Origin: Agelas oroides
Lineage: Eukaryota > Porifera > Demospongiae > Agelasida > Agelasidae
Direction of reading: 5' to 3'
NCBI GenBank assembly: GCA_949130485.1
Contig: OX422184.1
Coordinates: 19,360,824 to 19,424,823, forward strand
Length of the DNA: 64,000 bases
Shown here: positions 11,574-21,679 of the stretch, in pieces
Position numbering within the stretch: the stretch's first letter is position 1
Layout of the letters: each line of letters starts with the position of its first letter
The notes under the pieces: model-generated
Told to the model about the DNA's origin: nothing
The model's input: the letters and a program-made list of their open reading frames with translations, nothing else
Database searches by the model: none
Program-made: the position numbers and the translations under genes

Positions 11574-11694
11574 ACAAACTAAAACTCATTGTTGAATTGC
11601 AATGAAGATTTTTCTAGGTGAACACTTTGAACTCACCTGTTTTTGGAGGTAGGTGCACCACTTGTGCGCCAATTAAGATTTTTACTTGTATGTA

Positions 11695-12123
11695 CAGTAA
11701 AACCTCTCTTATCCGGGAAGCATGGGACCAGGGGGTGCCTATAACGTAGAAATGCCCTCAACTGAGAAACTTATATATTGTGTATAGTCATGTAGCCAAC
11801 ATACGTCATTAAATGTCATGAAGTAAGGCCACTCAAACTTTAATTTCCTGTTTGTGGTAAAAATGACGAGGTAACCATATTGGTGTCAATTGCACTAGCA
11901 AAAAGTAGACACTTAGCATACTTACAGAAGCCAGAATGGGGTGGGTGCAAACTGTGTAAGCATTGTGGTGACATGCTCAATACAGAGTTTACACAAGGAA
12001 CTCACCCCGGACCAGCCCACACAGCTGACCAGGAACAGGAAGGTAATTTTGTGTGGCCAAAGATAGTGCCTGGTAGTAGGAGGTGCCCATTAGTTAGAGG
12101 TCCAGATAAAGGAGATCTTGTTG
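11695..12123. mobile_element. pogo/Tigger-like MITE between TA dinucleotides
   Basis: The left end CAGTAAAACCTCTCTTATCC and right end (reverse complement) CAACAAGATCTCCTTTATCT are inverted repeats of the kind seen at Tigger elements. TA lies directly outside each end. It separates two partial copies of the copy B upstream region: 10470-11690 and 12124-12489 both align to the single D upstream region. The open frame at 11880-12128 lies inside it and is not supported as a gene. Confidence 0.6.
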
Positions 12124-12489
12124 TATAGCTAGTATACTTCACAACATAGTAAAGGAACATTACATTTGAGTAGGGCATGACATACTACTGCAAATAGAAG
12201 CAAAAGTATCACAAAATGGCAGTAGACAAACTGGAGTAGACAAAACAGGAGTATACAAAACAGGAGTAGATGAGCTATGTATAAATCCTTTGTAAGTCAC
12301 AAGTTTGAAAACTTATTGTTGAGTAAACATTTTTTTTTCTTTTTGGATGTGGGTAAAGTTCAAATTTACTTTTATAGAATAATATGGGCATGGTGTAAGT
12401 CACATTTCTAGGTAGTATGTGAACACTTTGAATCTCACCAGTCTTTGGAGGTAGGTGACTTGTGCGCTATTTAACATTTTTATTTCTAG
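12124..12489 (+). repeat. second, shortened copy of the copy B upstream region
   Basis: TAGCTAGTATACTTCACAAC occurs here and near 10480, followed by GAGTAGGGCATGACATACTA, a four-unit minisatellite relic and the block with GTGAACACTTTGAA and TTTGGAGGTAGGTG that also appears near 11620. D has only one copy of this region. B therefore has a local duplication in which one minisatellite shrank or the other expanded. It ends in the acceptor TATTTCTAG of exon 2. Confidence 0.7.
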
Positions 12490-14030
12490 GCAACTCAGCG
12501 AAGTGAAAGCTATCAGTCATCAAGTGGTTGGAAGCATCAATGCAACTCATGAAGATATCCAACTAATGTATGCTAGGTTCTTTGGAGGGGAAGCAGCAAG
12601 TGTAAAAAAGTTGCTGAAGGAGCAACTCGGATCAATTAGAGCAAGGAAAATGTTGAGTCAGATCTTCCAGGTATACTATTTTATGTGTACATACACACAC
12701 AATATATGTTATATGGACATGCAATTTTGTGAGTGGACACTGAATATGATGTGGCTATATTATGTATTATATAGGTAATATTTGTCAGTGTGCAAAGAAT
12801 GCTGGTGAAACGCCTAGGATCTAGGCTGCTAGGAGAGATTCAACAGTCCCACAAGTTTTCAGTGGTTGAGGGCAGAGAGATAGAAACTCGTGAAAAGATG
12901 AGAATTTTTCAAGCATTCAGAATTCAAAAAGGAGTAAGTTGTGGGTACCTGCAGTCAGTGTTATGCATCACTATCTATACATGGATGAACTCATCTTTCC
13001 TGTTTATTTTACTGCAGATGACAGGGAATGAACAAGCTCGATTAATTGAACAAGCTATTGCACCCCTTTTTCAAGTCACCGACCTCCTTATGTTCAGTAG
13101 GAATGCTGGGTTTCGAGCTGAAATGCGTGAGAAACAAATGGCATATGGCATTCTATTAGACAGTTGTGGCCTATTGGAGATGACTGAGGATGCAATTGCA
13201 ACAAAAGTTGAAGTTATCAAGTGTAGTTTACACAAATCCTCAAAGGTAAGAAATTGTTCATCGCTGAATTTCCGCAGTACCACATATTTCTAGTCTTGAC
13301 AGTCATGTAAGTCTTGCAATCACATGCAATACTTTTTTCTCCAGTTCTCTGCAGTTGAAGACTTTGAACTTGCCAACTCACTAGCTGGGGAACTTCTTGA
13401 TGCATACATCACTGGTGGAATACGACTAGCATGGATGATGGTCACCCGAATACCTCCCATGATTGCTGTTGAACCTACAGCATATAATCCACACACGACC
13501 ATACTAGAGGGTGCCAATAACAGTGACGTTCCACTGAAACGAACCATTTCTATACGACCGATAATGTACTTCAGCTATGAAGGACATGTAGCTGTTCAGG
13601 GCATCATAACCATCCTCCCTACAAGGGTATCTGCTCAGGCTTCAAATTTTAACCAAGGTACGTATGCAGCGTTCTATGAATGATGGTTTTAGCAGAGCAA
13701 TAGCCTTGTTACCAGGCTTCCAGCCCTAGCCTTTGTCATTTGAACTAGTGCAGAGTAACTATAGGATGACTCACGCATGATGTGTATCAGTAATGTAACC
13801 TAAACCACCTCCCTGATGTACATGAAGATATTAGCTTAACCACCCCCCCCCCCCCAAAAAAAATAATAAAAGGATAGCATTGGAATGCAACGGTATAGTA
13901 ATTATTCATTAATAGCAATCCTTGTGCATTTAGACTCAAATCAAACTTGACACTAGGTATAAGTTTGACTTCTCTCCTTTTCTTTCTACATGCAGGCAAC
14001 ACTATTGTTGGCAGTAAAAAAGTACATTAA
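12490..14030 (+). CDS. Mieap-like gene copy B (exons 2 to last)
   Basis: Exons 12490-12670, 12775-12933, 13018-13245, 13345-13657 and 13996-14030 have clean splice borders, for example CTAG|GCAACTC, CCAG|GTATAC and AACCAAG|GTACGT. The frame is intact over 304 residues plus stop. Exon 2 carries LMYARFFGGEAASVKKLLKE, a helical segment that corresponds to the start of the Mieap domain. The core ends IMYFSYEGHVAVQGI and a 35-base last exon adds GNTIVGSKKVH. This tail is conserved in copy D and differs from the A/E tail. Exon 2 begins with one base of a split codon, so a first exon ending in phase 2 must exist; it was not found. The role is inferred as Mieap-like, a mitochondrial quality-control factor. 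Confidence 0.65.
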
Positions 14031-14714
14031 CTAGGGGTACTGATAATAAGAACAGTCATGGTGGATTTCATATGTTGTCATGTGTATGTTGCATGCATTG
14101 TGTACCTGTCTATTAATATAGTTTGCCACACATGTGGCTGGTTTTAGTGTACTCACACTACGGTTGTTAATGCAGGATGGACACTGCTTGTAGGTAGAAA
14201 GAAAAAACGCTACCATCTTCCAGAAGTATTCCTGCACAGATTTTCTCCAGAAGCACATCCAAATCAAAGTGACCCTAGTGACTCCAGTGGCCTCTGACCA
14301 GAATTCTGATAATCTGATTCCCAGCCACGCAGTTGTTACATTCTCTTTTGATCCTTTGTGATTATAGCACAAAAATTGTTATAGAAAATAACTATGTATA
14401 AAGTTAATATACCATTCTCCCTCAATATTTCTTGAAAGAGTAGCTTATCTAATCTGATTCAGAACTGGATAATAACTAATGGATGCATAACTAACAGGCA
14501 AGTGTAGAATTAGCAAGCAGACAAGTGTCTGCATCGGCTCTTTGATTTTGTAGAGGAACATATCACCAGTTCATTGAACTGGTGACAAGAATTTAAATCA
14601 TAAATATCTTCCATCACCTCCCTTACCATTCTGTCTGGCTTGACAAACTATTATCTTTTTATTAGCAAGCAGACAAGTGTCTGCACCATGCAGTTGTTTG
14701 GTTTTTCATGAGAA
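14031..14714. repeat. intergenic DNA shared inverted with 50640-51060
   Basis: This stretch has no gene that I can see. It carries GCAAGCAGACAAGTGTCTGCA twice, at about 14515 and 14667, and a palindromic CACCAGTTCATTGAACTGGTG near 14559. The same blocks lie inverted near 50700-50850 and mark the inner end of the duplicated arms. Confidence 0.6.
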
Positions 14715-15215
14715 TTCATGCAGTGGGAGATGATACTTGAGTAAACTTTACTAGCCTCCCACAAAATGTTTTACAAGCACCACATTCTTTGGATAAGCAT
14801 ACGTACTGGTAAAGGATTCATGCAGTGGGAGATGATACTTGAGTAAACTTTACTAGCCCCCCACAAAATGTTTTACAAGCACCACATTCTTTGAATTAGC
14901 ATACGTACTGGTAAAGGATTCATGCAGTGGGAGATGATACTTGAGTAAACTTTACTAGCCTCCCACAAAATGTTTTACAAGCACCACATTCTTTGAATTA
15001 GCATACGTACTGGTAAAGGATTCATGCAGTGGGAGATGATACTTGAGTAAACTTTACTAGCCTCCCACAAAATGTTTTACAAGCACCACGTTCTTTGAAT
15101 TAGCATACGTACTGGTAAAAGATTCATGCAGTGGGAGATGATACTTGAGTAAACTTTACTAGCCTCCCACAAAATGTTTTACAAGCACCACAGTCTTTGA
15201 ATTAGCATAGGAAGG
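14715..15215 (+). repeat. 102-bp tandem repeat, five units
   Basis: TTCATGCAGTGGGAGATGAT starts at 14715, 14817, 14919, 15021 and 15123, an exact 102-base period. Units differ by only a few bases (for example TTTGGATAAGC versus TTTGAATTAGC). The array begins at the inner end of the left duplication arm and has no counterpart array at the right arm. Confidence 0.9.
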
Positions 15216-16135
15216 ATAGTCATGCAATTGTAGTAATCAGGTGATTTGCTAAAAATTTTGCATTTACAGGTCTTCCTTATACGGGAAGCATTTGAGTGTT
15301 TTCTTTTGGAATCCTCACGGATAATTCTGCTCATCATAAAATGCCATAGCGGGTGATCAAAGCCCAAAGAAATAAATTTAACTGCATGAACAAATCCATA
15401 TACCCGCAGAACCTCATGTTACAGCTGAGTTACACCATAACTATACAGTGGAATCACGCTTAATGGACACCCCTGAACAGCAGACACGCATGATACAACA
15501 GACAATTCTTAAGTCCCAACCATTTCTCCATAAACATCAATACATTAGAAACTCTTGAAAAGCGGACACCCCGCTACTCCGTATCATGGCGTACGGTAGT
15601 ACGCCATATGTAGGGATGACCCCGAAAAAAAATGGCCGCCACATTAAAAGTGCACAAATAACACGCTCGAAATGTCTTCGTTAGATTAGTCAAAGGCCTG
15701 TATGAGCCATATCAGGCATTATGCAAAAAGACTGTTAAGTTTGCTGGAAAGTATCGCTAAGCACCAGACCGGCAAGTCGCCAAAACGGACAAATCGTCTA
15801 TCTTCTGACTTTCTTCTTCTTCTTCTGCCTCTCACCGCGATAGCACGATAACGGCTGGAGCTTTTACAACGATTCAAACGCAAAACAACAGGATAAATCA
15901 CTAGGTATTGCACCTGCCACTTATCGGTCTAAAAGAAACAACTCAAACTTGTCGGCGATTCTCAGGTAATCTCACACTTACGCTAGCTGCTACACGCCAT
16001 TTTGCTCGAATTAAATATTACTCATAATTACGTCACCAGGGTTCAACTGAGCACGTGGTTCAGTACTTCGTAGAGAAGGTGAGAATTGAGCGTTGCAGTT
16101 TGCAAATCTGATTTCGTGGATCAGTTGACGTAGTT
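15216..16135. other. intergenic, with Tigger-like terminal fragment
   Basis: CAGTGGAATCACGCTTAATG at about 15447 and GGACACCCC motifs at about 15470 and 15566 resemble a pogo/Tigger MITE end. The rest contains a TTC-repeat tract near 15809 and GC-richer sequence near 15770-16130 that may be the promoter of the next gene. No exon could be supported. Confidence 0.4.
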
Positions 16136-16759
16136 GTGCTGCACTTTACATCTTACGCAATATGCGTAATGTCCGCAAGAAACGAGCGCAGTACAAGCAG
16201 AACTACCTGCGAAACAAAGGGGAAAAAAAGGCAAGCGTCCCGTAATAATTACTGGAAGGATCCGGAGAAACACAGGGCATCTTCCCGGGCGTCCTCCCAT
16301 GCCTGTTATTGGAAGGACCCTGAGACGAAAAGGGTGTCCTCCCATGCCTGTTATTGGAAGGACCCTGAGACGAAAAGGGCGTCCTCCCATGCCTGTTATT
16401 GGAAGGACCCTGAGACGAAAAGGGTGTCCTCCCATGCCTGTTATTGGAAGGACCCTGAGACGAAAAGGGCGTCCTCCCATACCCGTTATTGGGAGGACCC
16501 TGAGACCAAAAGGGCATCTTCCAGGGCATCCTCCCATACCCGTTATTGGGAGGACCCTGAGAAAGGTAGGGCAGCTTCCCGCATATCCTCCCATACCCGC
16601 TATTGGGAGGACCCTGAGAAAGGAAGGGCAGCTTCCCGCGTATCCTCCCATAGTAGTTATTGGAGGAACCCTGACAAAAAAAGGGCAGCAGCTCGTATGA
16701 CTAATTTGAAGGCTGCAAAAGCCAAGCTCAAGTGGTGTAGACGGTACTATACCAGCTAG
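16136..16759 (+). CDS. YWKDPE-repeat protein, frameshifted near the N-terminus
   Basis: The frame encodes repeats of 15 residues (SSHACYWKDPETKRV and variants) plus 20-residue forms with ASSRASSHTRYWEDPE. It ends in a basic tail AKLKWCRRYYTS. It is strongly basic, rich in Ser and Arg, with no signal or membrane segment. A better start is probably the ATG at 16162 in another frame, MRNVRKKRAQYKQNYLRNKG, which meets the repeat frame in the A-run near 16222. A one-base slip there separates the two, so the gene looks slightly damaged or is misread at the homopolymer. Repeats with a Y-W/Y-x-x-x-P-E pattern occur, from memory, in sponge and other invertebrate mobile-element proteins. The function is unknown. 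Confidence 0.5.
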   Translation: MLHFTSYAICVMSARNERSTSRTTCETKGKKRQASRNNYWKDPEKHRASSRASSHACYWKDPETKRVSSHACYWKDPETKRASSHACYWKDPETKRVSSHACYWKDPETKRASSHTRYWEDPETKRASSRASSHTRYWEDPEKGRAASRISSHTRYWEDPEKGRAASRVSSHSSYWRNPDKKRAAARMTNLKAAKAKLKWCRRYYTS

Positions 16760-17526
16760 TGTTTTAACCATCAAGTACTTCATATGACTTAGAACACTAG
16801 CCACTGATATTCAATTTCAAGTTTTATTGTCAACTTTCACATTTCAAATTTGCTTGTTATAGTCATTTACATGCATATAGTACACATACAATGTTTACTG
16901 CGAGTTGATGGTAGCACTTTGGCTGGTGTCTTCTTAACATCCTCCTTTTGTGTTGTGCCTGAGTCTTCATATTCCTCCAACGAAGCAAGTGGCAGCCTAT
17001 TGGTAGCTTGGTATACTCAAACTCTAGTAGCACCGAGTCAACAGTGCATGGCTTCATTCCAAACTTCTGCACTAGAGGTGGCCACAGAACTGGCGGTTGT
17101 TCATGCAGCTCCACAGACCCCTATGCGTTCGTTTCAAACCCATTTAGACTATAGCTACTCACCATGAAACAGTTCTGTAATGGGGTCTTACGACTCAATA
17201 CTCTGGTGACAGTCTATGGAGAGTTTTTCGGTGAACCCATTAGTAGTCCACGTGAAATGAGCACAGGATTTATAAGCTTGCATGCAAAGCCTTATTAAAC
17301 TCACCTGCTTTTCACTTGGTTTTTATGAGGCTTTGCTTGGACTGTACTTCTAAACCCCCCGAAGTTTGATGTTTGGATTGACGATTTCACTTCAAAGCGT
17401 TTGAATTTACGACAATTCTTAGCTCTTTCTACTATCATACTGTACACACCATGCATCTTCCCCTCGGCCTACCCTCCCATGTCACTTCTCTCTTACCATT
17501 CCTAAACCAAAAAAAAAAAAAAGCAA
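16760..17526. other. no gene seen
   Basis: Open frames on both strands overlap at 16850-17170 and neither has splice signals or a recognisable domain. A poly-A run lies at about 17509-17522. Confidence 0.35.
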
Positions 17527-18422
17527 ACAAGTCACAAAAAAGTTTTCTCAATGAAAACAAGCACATGTAGGGATGGAACCCTCAAAAACCAACCAAACAA
17601 GACAGGAACAACACCACAATACTTTTACACCATCCCTACATCTTGTGCCATTTTGCCAACCACGTACACCACAAAACCCTTCAAATTTAAGTTTTTAGGG
17701 TTTGTGCTTTTAGTTTAGTTATAGTTAGTTTTTATTTAGAAAATACTTTTGGTTTAGTTTAGTTCTAGTTTCCCGGTTTTACAAAATTTTTAGTGAGTTA
17801 TAGTTTCAACCACTGAAACTCTAAAACCCCTTACTAAAAGGTATTTAGTTACACTTATTGTTGAAAACAGGCTGTGTTCTGTTTTAGTACAGTTACGGTT
17901 TCTTCTTGTACGTCCTTGGTTACAGCCCCCAAGTTAGCAAGAAATTTAAGTTGCACTTTTGGTTAACTAAATTTTAAAAAGGCCATACTAAAATATATTT
18001 AGTTAAAGTTATAGTTAACTAAAACAACACTGCACACCAGCTACACCCACAAACCAACAAACAACCTTTCTCCCTACAACTAGCTACCTACCCCACAAAC
18101 CCTTCAAACACACCACCATGTCGTTAACTACGGACCGACCCAGTACTGCTCACACCACAGCCTTCACTTACAAGACAACCCTTACCTGCCATGCCCAGCA
18201 GCTACAAAAGCCCACAACATACGCAACCCACTCCAACATGCCACACAGACTCAGCACTGATCTTGCACCCCACAGCTTGTACATATTAAACTAGCTAACC
18301 ATGCCTGCCACGGGGATGGTGTAAAAGTATTGTGGTGTTGTTCCTATCATGTTTGGTTGGTTTTTGAGGGTTCCATCCCTACATGTGCTTGTTTTCATTG
18401 AGAAAACTTTTTTGTGACTTGT
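17527..18422. mobile_element. 0.9-kb foldback element with about 110-bp inverted ends
   Basis: The left arm 17527-17638 (ACAAGTCACAAAAAAG ... CACCATCCCT) and right arm about 18314-18422 (GGATGGTGTAAAAG ... CTTTTTTGTGACTTGT) are nearly perfect reverse complements. The core has TTAGTTTAGTTATAGTTAG-type repeats and CA-rich DNA with no coding potential seen. It ends about 20 bases before the next transposon. Confidence 0.8.
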
Positions 18423-18828
18423 AAGAGACATGTTTCGTGACCCAATAGACCTTTATCCATTGTTACGTAATTATGACGTCTGGGGGAAAACAGTAGGCAT
18501 TAATTGGAATACGAAGCGATGGTGGTGAAGCGAACAGAGCGCGAAAACGTCAGTTCTCTGGAGCCCAGCGGCTGCAGACGAGGACAAAACCCGCGGAAAC
18601 TATTGCTAGGTAAGTTGCTTAGTTTATGTAGTTGAGTTTATATTTTTATGATAGGGTACTGAGAATGAAATTGCGCGATTTGTTAGACTGAGTGTTAGTT
18701 TTGTGGAGTTAGTTTGCTAAATCTGTTTGATGTGTTTCAACTTTGTACCGTGGATGTAACTTTGAACAAGATCTCGAGATTATAGAGCACTGAATCGGAC
18801 ACTTAAGCTCCATCCCACGCCTCGGTAT

Positions 18829-19656
18829 CAGATTTGCAGCATACCTGGATGTTCTAGCAGGAGTGATAGGGAAGAGTTTCATGGGGTAAAATTTCATCGC
18901 CGGCCTCAAGACCCTGTTCTGAGATACAAGTGGTTAGTTAGTATTAAGAAGCCAATTAGTGTGAGCGAGAACACCAGGATTTGCAGCCTGCATTTTGAGG
19001 GGAGTGGAAGAACTGCTGATTGCCCAGTACCAACCATTTTTGGATGGAGTGTGGCAGTTAAACATTGACAACCTCCAGCCATCCGTAACCCCATACCTTG
19101 CAAGAAACAAAAGCATGAAGAGGTTCCATCACCAGCAGAAGTAGCAAGGGGAGAAATTGAAAGGCATGAGGAGCAAATTGCTCAGTTACAGGCAGATGTG
19201 TTGCGACTTGAAGATGAAGTACGAACATTGTTGTCGCAGCTTTTCTGCCTAAAGCGGTTTGAAGGAAGCGATTCAGATATTCAGTTTTACACTGGCCTTC
19301 CATCATACCCTGTGTTTATGTGCCTATATAGATACCTTGAACCTCTATTATGTCATCTACGTCTATGTCGCAGTGATGTTAAGAGTACCTCTACCCAAAC
19401 ATTTAAACCCAGAGCACGAGCATTGCAACCCATTGATGAACTATTCCTGGTATTAATAAGGTTACGATTAGGATTATTGGAACAAGATTTAACGCATCGA
19501 TTTAATATTGGCATTGCTACTGTATCTCGTATCTGTGTAACCTGGATTAAGTTCTTAGACCAGCAACTTAGACCCCTCATCACATGGCCCTCAAGAGCAG
19601 TTATCGATACACATATGCCACCACAGTTTAAAGAATTTTACCCCTCTACCCGTGTG
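18829..19656 (+). pseudogene. THAP-domain transposase (ISL2EU type), broken
   Basis: The frame shows a THAP zinc finger: C-SIPG-C at 18835-18852, then GVKFHRRP, RYKWLVSIKK and C-SLH-F. A TGA at 19066-19068 interrupts it. The same frame then continues through a short coiled coil (IERHEEQIAQLQADVLRLED) to the transposase N-terminal half, with FYTGLPSYPVFMCLYRYLEP, DELFLVLIRLRLGLLEQDL, TVSRICVTWIKFLDQQL and HMPPQFKEFYPSTRVII. This order matches DDE_Tnp_4/HTH_Tnp_4 proteins. The catalytic DDE region that should follow is deleted at about 19656. THAP binds the element's ends and the missing part would have cut DNA. The N-terminal start is not resolved. Confidence 0.75.
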
Positions 19657-20550
19657 ATTATACTTTGGCTTGGTCACTTCCAGCATTTTCACTGGTATTG
19701 GTTCTTTTTTAGATTTTGCTGGAACTCCCCACTTTCTGGGCAGCGAGGTCAAACTTGGCCCACCACTGTTTCCATGGGTAGCACATGCTCTCTTGATGTC
19801 GTCTACTGCAAACATTAATGCAGCAGTGTGATTGCAGGCTAAACTACTTGCAACACAGGTACAGCTTCCATGAATAATTTGCCCATTCGTTTTGTTAACA
19901 GCAATAGCTGTTTTGTATGCTCCAGCTTTCTGTGAGGGTAACACAGTTGCACGGATGATGCAGTATACTGAGGTGCTGGTCACATCATGAACTGATAGGC
20001 ATTGGACCTTCTTTGAGTCAAACAGCCTGTATCCCCTCTCGAAAGGCTTTGTTGCGGTGACACGCTCTTTGCACAGTCTACCAGTGATGAAATATTGGTG
20101 AATGTGTTTGAGGGTGAGCGGAGACAGTTCAGCTACATTAGCATCTATCCACCCTTGATCTGACACTATTGTTGCTTGATAACCATTGGGTGCTGTCTCA
20201 TCAGTTTCTTCATCACTCTCTTCTACAGGTGAATCAAGCCCGCACCTGATTGCTCCTTCAACCCTATAAATAAACCAGTATTATGTTTTCATGTGATGTA
20301 TTAATAATTTTTACTAACTGGAAGGGAGGGTTCAAATCTCTCCGCCTACTGGGCTGCTACAGTAACCAAGTTACGTTCTAACTTACTTCGCTACAAGATC
20401 GTCCTTTTTCATCCCAGAATAGCTCAATTCGCGGACCTTAAGCCCAGTTTTGAGCGCAGCGCATGTCCACTTATGGACCGGGGCAGTGCTGCAAGACCGC
20501 GAAGGGCCAGGTGAAGAGTTGTTGTTGTCTACCTCCGCTCTAGTTGCCAT
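19656..20550 (-). pseudogene. SAP/SWIM-domain partner protein of ISL2EU element, truncated
   Basis: Exon 1 runs 20550-20387 (MATRAEVDNNNSSPGPSR) and ends with GTAAGT. Exon 2 starts at 20263 after TTTATAG, and the join stays in frame (VAK|VEGAIRCG). A SAP-like helix pair, TCAALKTGLKVRELSYSGMK, is followed by an acidic stretch and a SWIM zinc motif CTC-x7-CNH (CTCVASSLACNHTAALMF). The usual partner has a YqaJ-type nuclease after the SWIM region. Here the frame runs out at the deletion junction, where the strand opposite encodes transposase. It lies tail to tail with the transposase. Confidence 0.6.
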
Positions 20551-20754
20551 CGGCTCTCGAAACAATTCCATAGGATAGGAAAACAACTGAACTAACCTCG
20601 CAAAAGAATAAACAGTGAAAGACAGTTGACACGCGCAAGGAAAAACTCGAAGAGTAGAGGTAGTCACGCCATTCGCATGCCATCGTATTCCAATTAATGC
20701 CTACTGTTTCCCCCCAGACGTCATAATTACGTAACAATGGATAAAGGTCTATTG

Positions 20755-21670
20755 TACAACGAGGTTACACTATGGGACAGAAAAAATGAGGGTGCAGTAC
20801 GTGACAGAAAGGAACTGTACCTTTAATTCTTCACTGGCACTTGTTCTTTGATATAGACTCGACAGAAAAGTTGAGGGTACACTGTCAGACAGAAAGATGG
20901 GTGCACTTATGTCTGTATGTATGTGTGTTAAAGTGTACTGTACCTGCTTTGCTCTTGTTCTGTGATACACAGTCTGAGTGTGGGAGTAATGACAGGATGA
21001 ATTCAAAGTTGTCATTATAACAATACCCCAGGCTCACCTCCATCTAGCTTTGTATGTACGAGCAGGGAGATGACATCAAAAGTCTATGCAGCACCACATG
21101 TACTAAAACAGAAATCAAAAGCCACACCATGAAGAGTGTTTCTAAGACCTTTCATATACAGCATACAAGAATATGTCACAAGTCTATTCTGACATATTTA
21201 CCGCCTTTCTACGTATTAGCAAGAGAAATTTTGCGAGAAACACTGATCACCGTTGTCCTATACAGACGGAGTTCCGTGGCACACCTCCTTCCTTCACTCG
21301 CGCTTCATTTTCAAAAGTATCACACTTCGAGCGCGAGCGCGCTCAAGGTCAAAGTTCAAACAATTGCGCACGCGCAGTGGAGCTGACTTGCGTCTGCATG
21401 CACTTACTGACAGTGGTAGTAACCCAGAACGTACGGTTCAGCCCAGAGTTTTACCAATGCATGACAGAATGATCAAATGATGACATGAACTGAACATACA
21501 TAAAAAAAACACTGCTGTCAACACCTAAATAGACTCTGTCCAATATCTCCATAACAACAGCACCTCCAGGCTTGTATAGACAACACCCAGGTTGTCTACC
21601 TTTGCCCATTTGGTCCTGTAAGGAGAAACACTAAAAACAAATTTAAAAAATAGATTAGAAACCGAAGGTA
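20755..21670. other. no gene seen
   Basis: Overlapping plus-strand frames at 21054-21480 span a CpG-richer stretch (GAGCGCGAGCGCGCTC near 21330) but have no recognisable domain. Repeated GACAGAAA motifs at 20773-20895 (GGGACAGAAAAAATGAGGGT and relatives) suggest an old short tandem repeat. Confidence 0.35.
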
Positions 21671-21679
21671 GTGATCACT

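Larger units (their letters stand above)
2140..14735 (+). repeat. left arm of large inverted segmental duplication
   Basis: Collinear blocks match the reverse complement of 50635-57890: 2140-2275 with 57755-57890, 4090-4740 with 57370-57740, 4750-5310 with 56700-57370, 7340-9600 with 53930-56240, and 10380-14735 with 50635-53480. The matches include introns and intergenic DNA, so this is a duplicated segment and not just related genes. Left-arm-only insertions are about 2280-4090, the palindrome at 5413-6547, the MITE at 6953-7210, the SINE pair near 9730-10240 and the MITE at 11695-12123. Confidence 0.85.
18443..20754. mobile_element. ISL2EU-like DNA transposon, internally deleted
   Basis: Terminal inverted repeats of about 75 bases begin CAATAGACCTTTATCC on the left and end GGATAAAGGTCTATTG on the right. 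The element holds two convergent genes: a THAP-type transposase on plus and a SAP/SWIM protein on minus. From memory, ISL2EU elements carry such a transposase plus a partner with a YqaJ nuclease. The two genes collide at about 19656, where the transposase C-terminus and the expected nuclease domain are both missing, so one deletion removed the middle. Confidence 0.75.

Noticed and set aside
10484-11595. Four long open frames (338-359 codons) over the 15-bp minisatellite
   Set aside because: All arise from a repeat unit that is a multiple of three and lacks stops in several frames on both strands; none has independent coding support.
11880-12128. 82-codon plus-strand gene
   Set aside because: It lies within a Tigger-like MITE between TA borders and has no family motif.
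14715-15215. CRISPR-like array
   Set aside because: Units are contiguous 102-bp tandem copies with no unique spacers, in a eukaryotic genome.
16850-17167. Genes on plus and minus at 16.9-17.2 kb
   Set aside because: Overlapping frames with no domain, no conserved neighbour and no splice-bounded structure.
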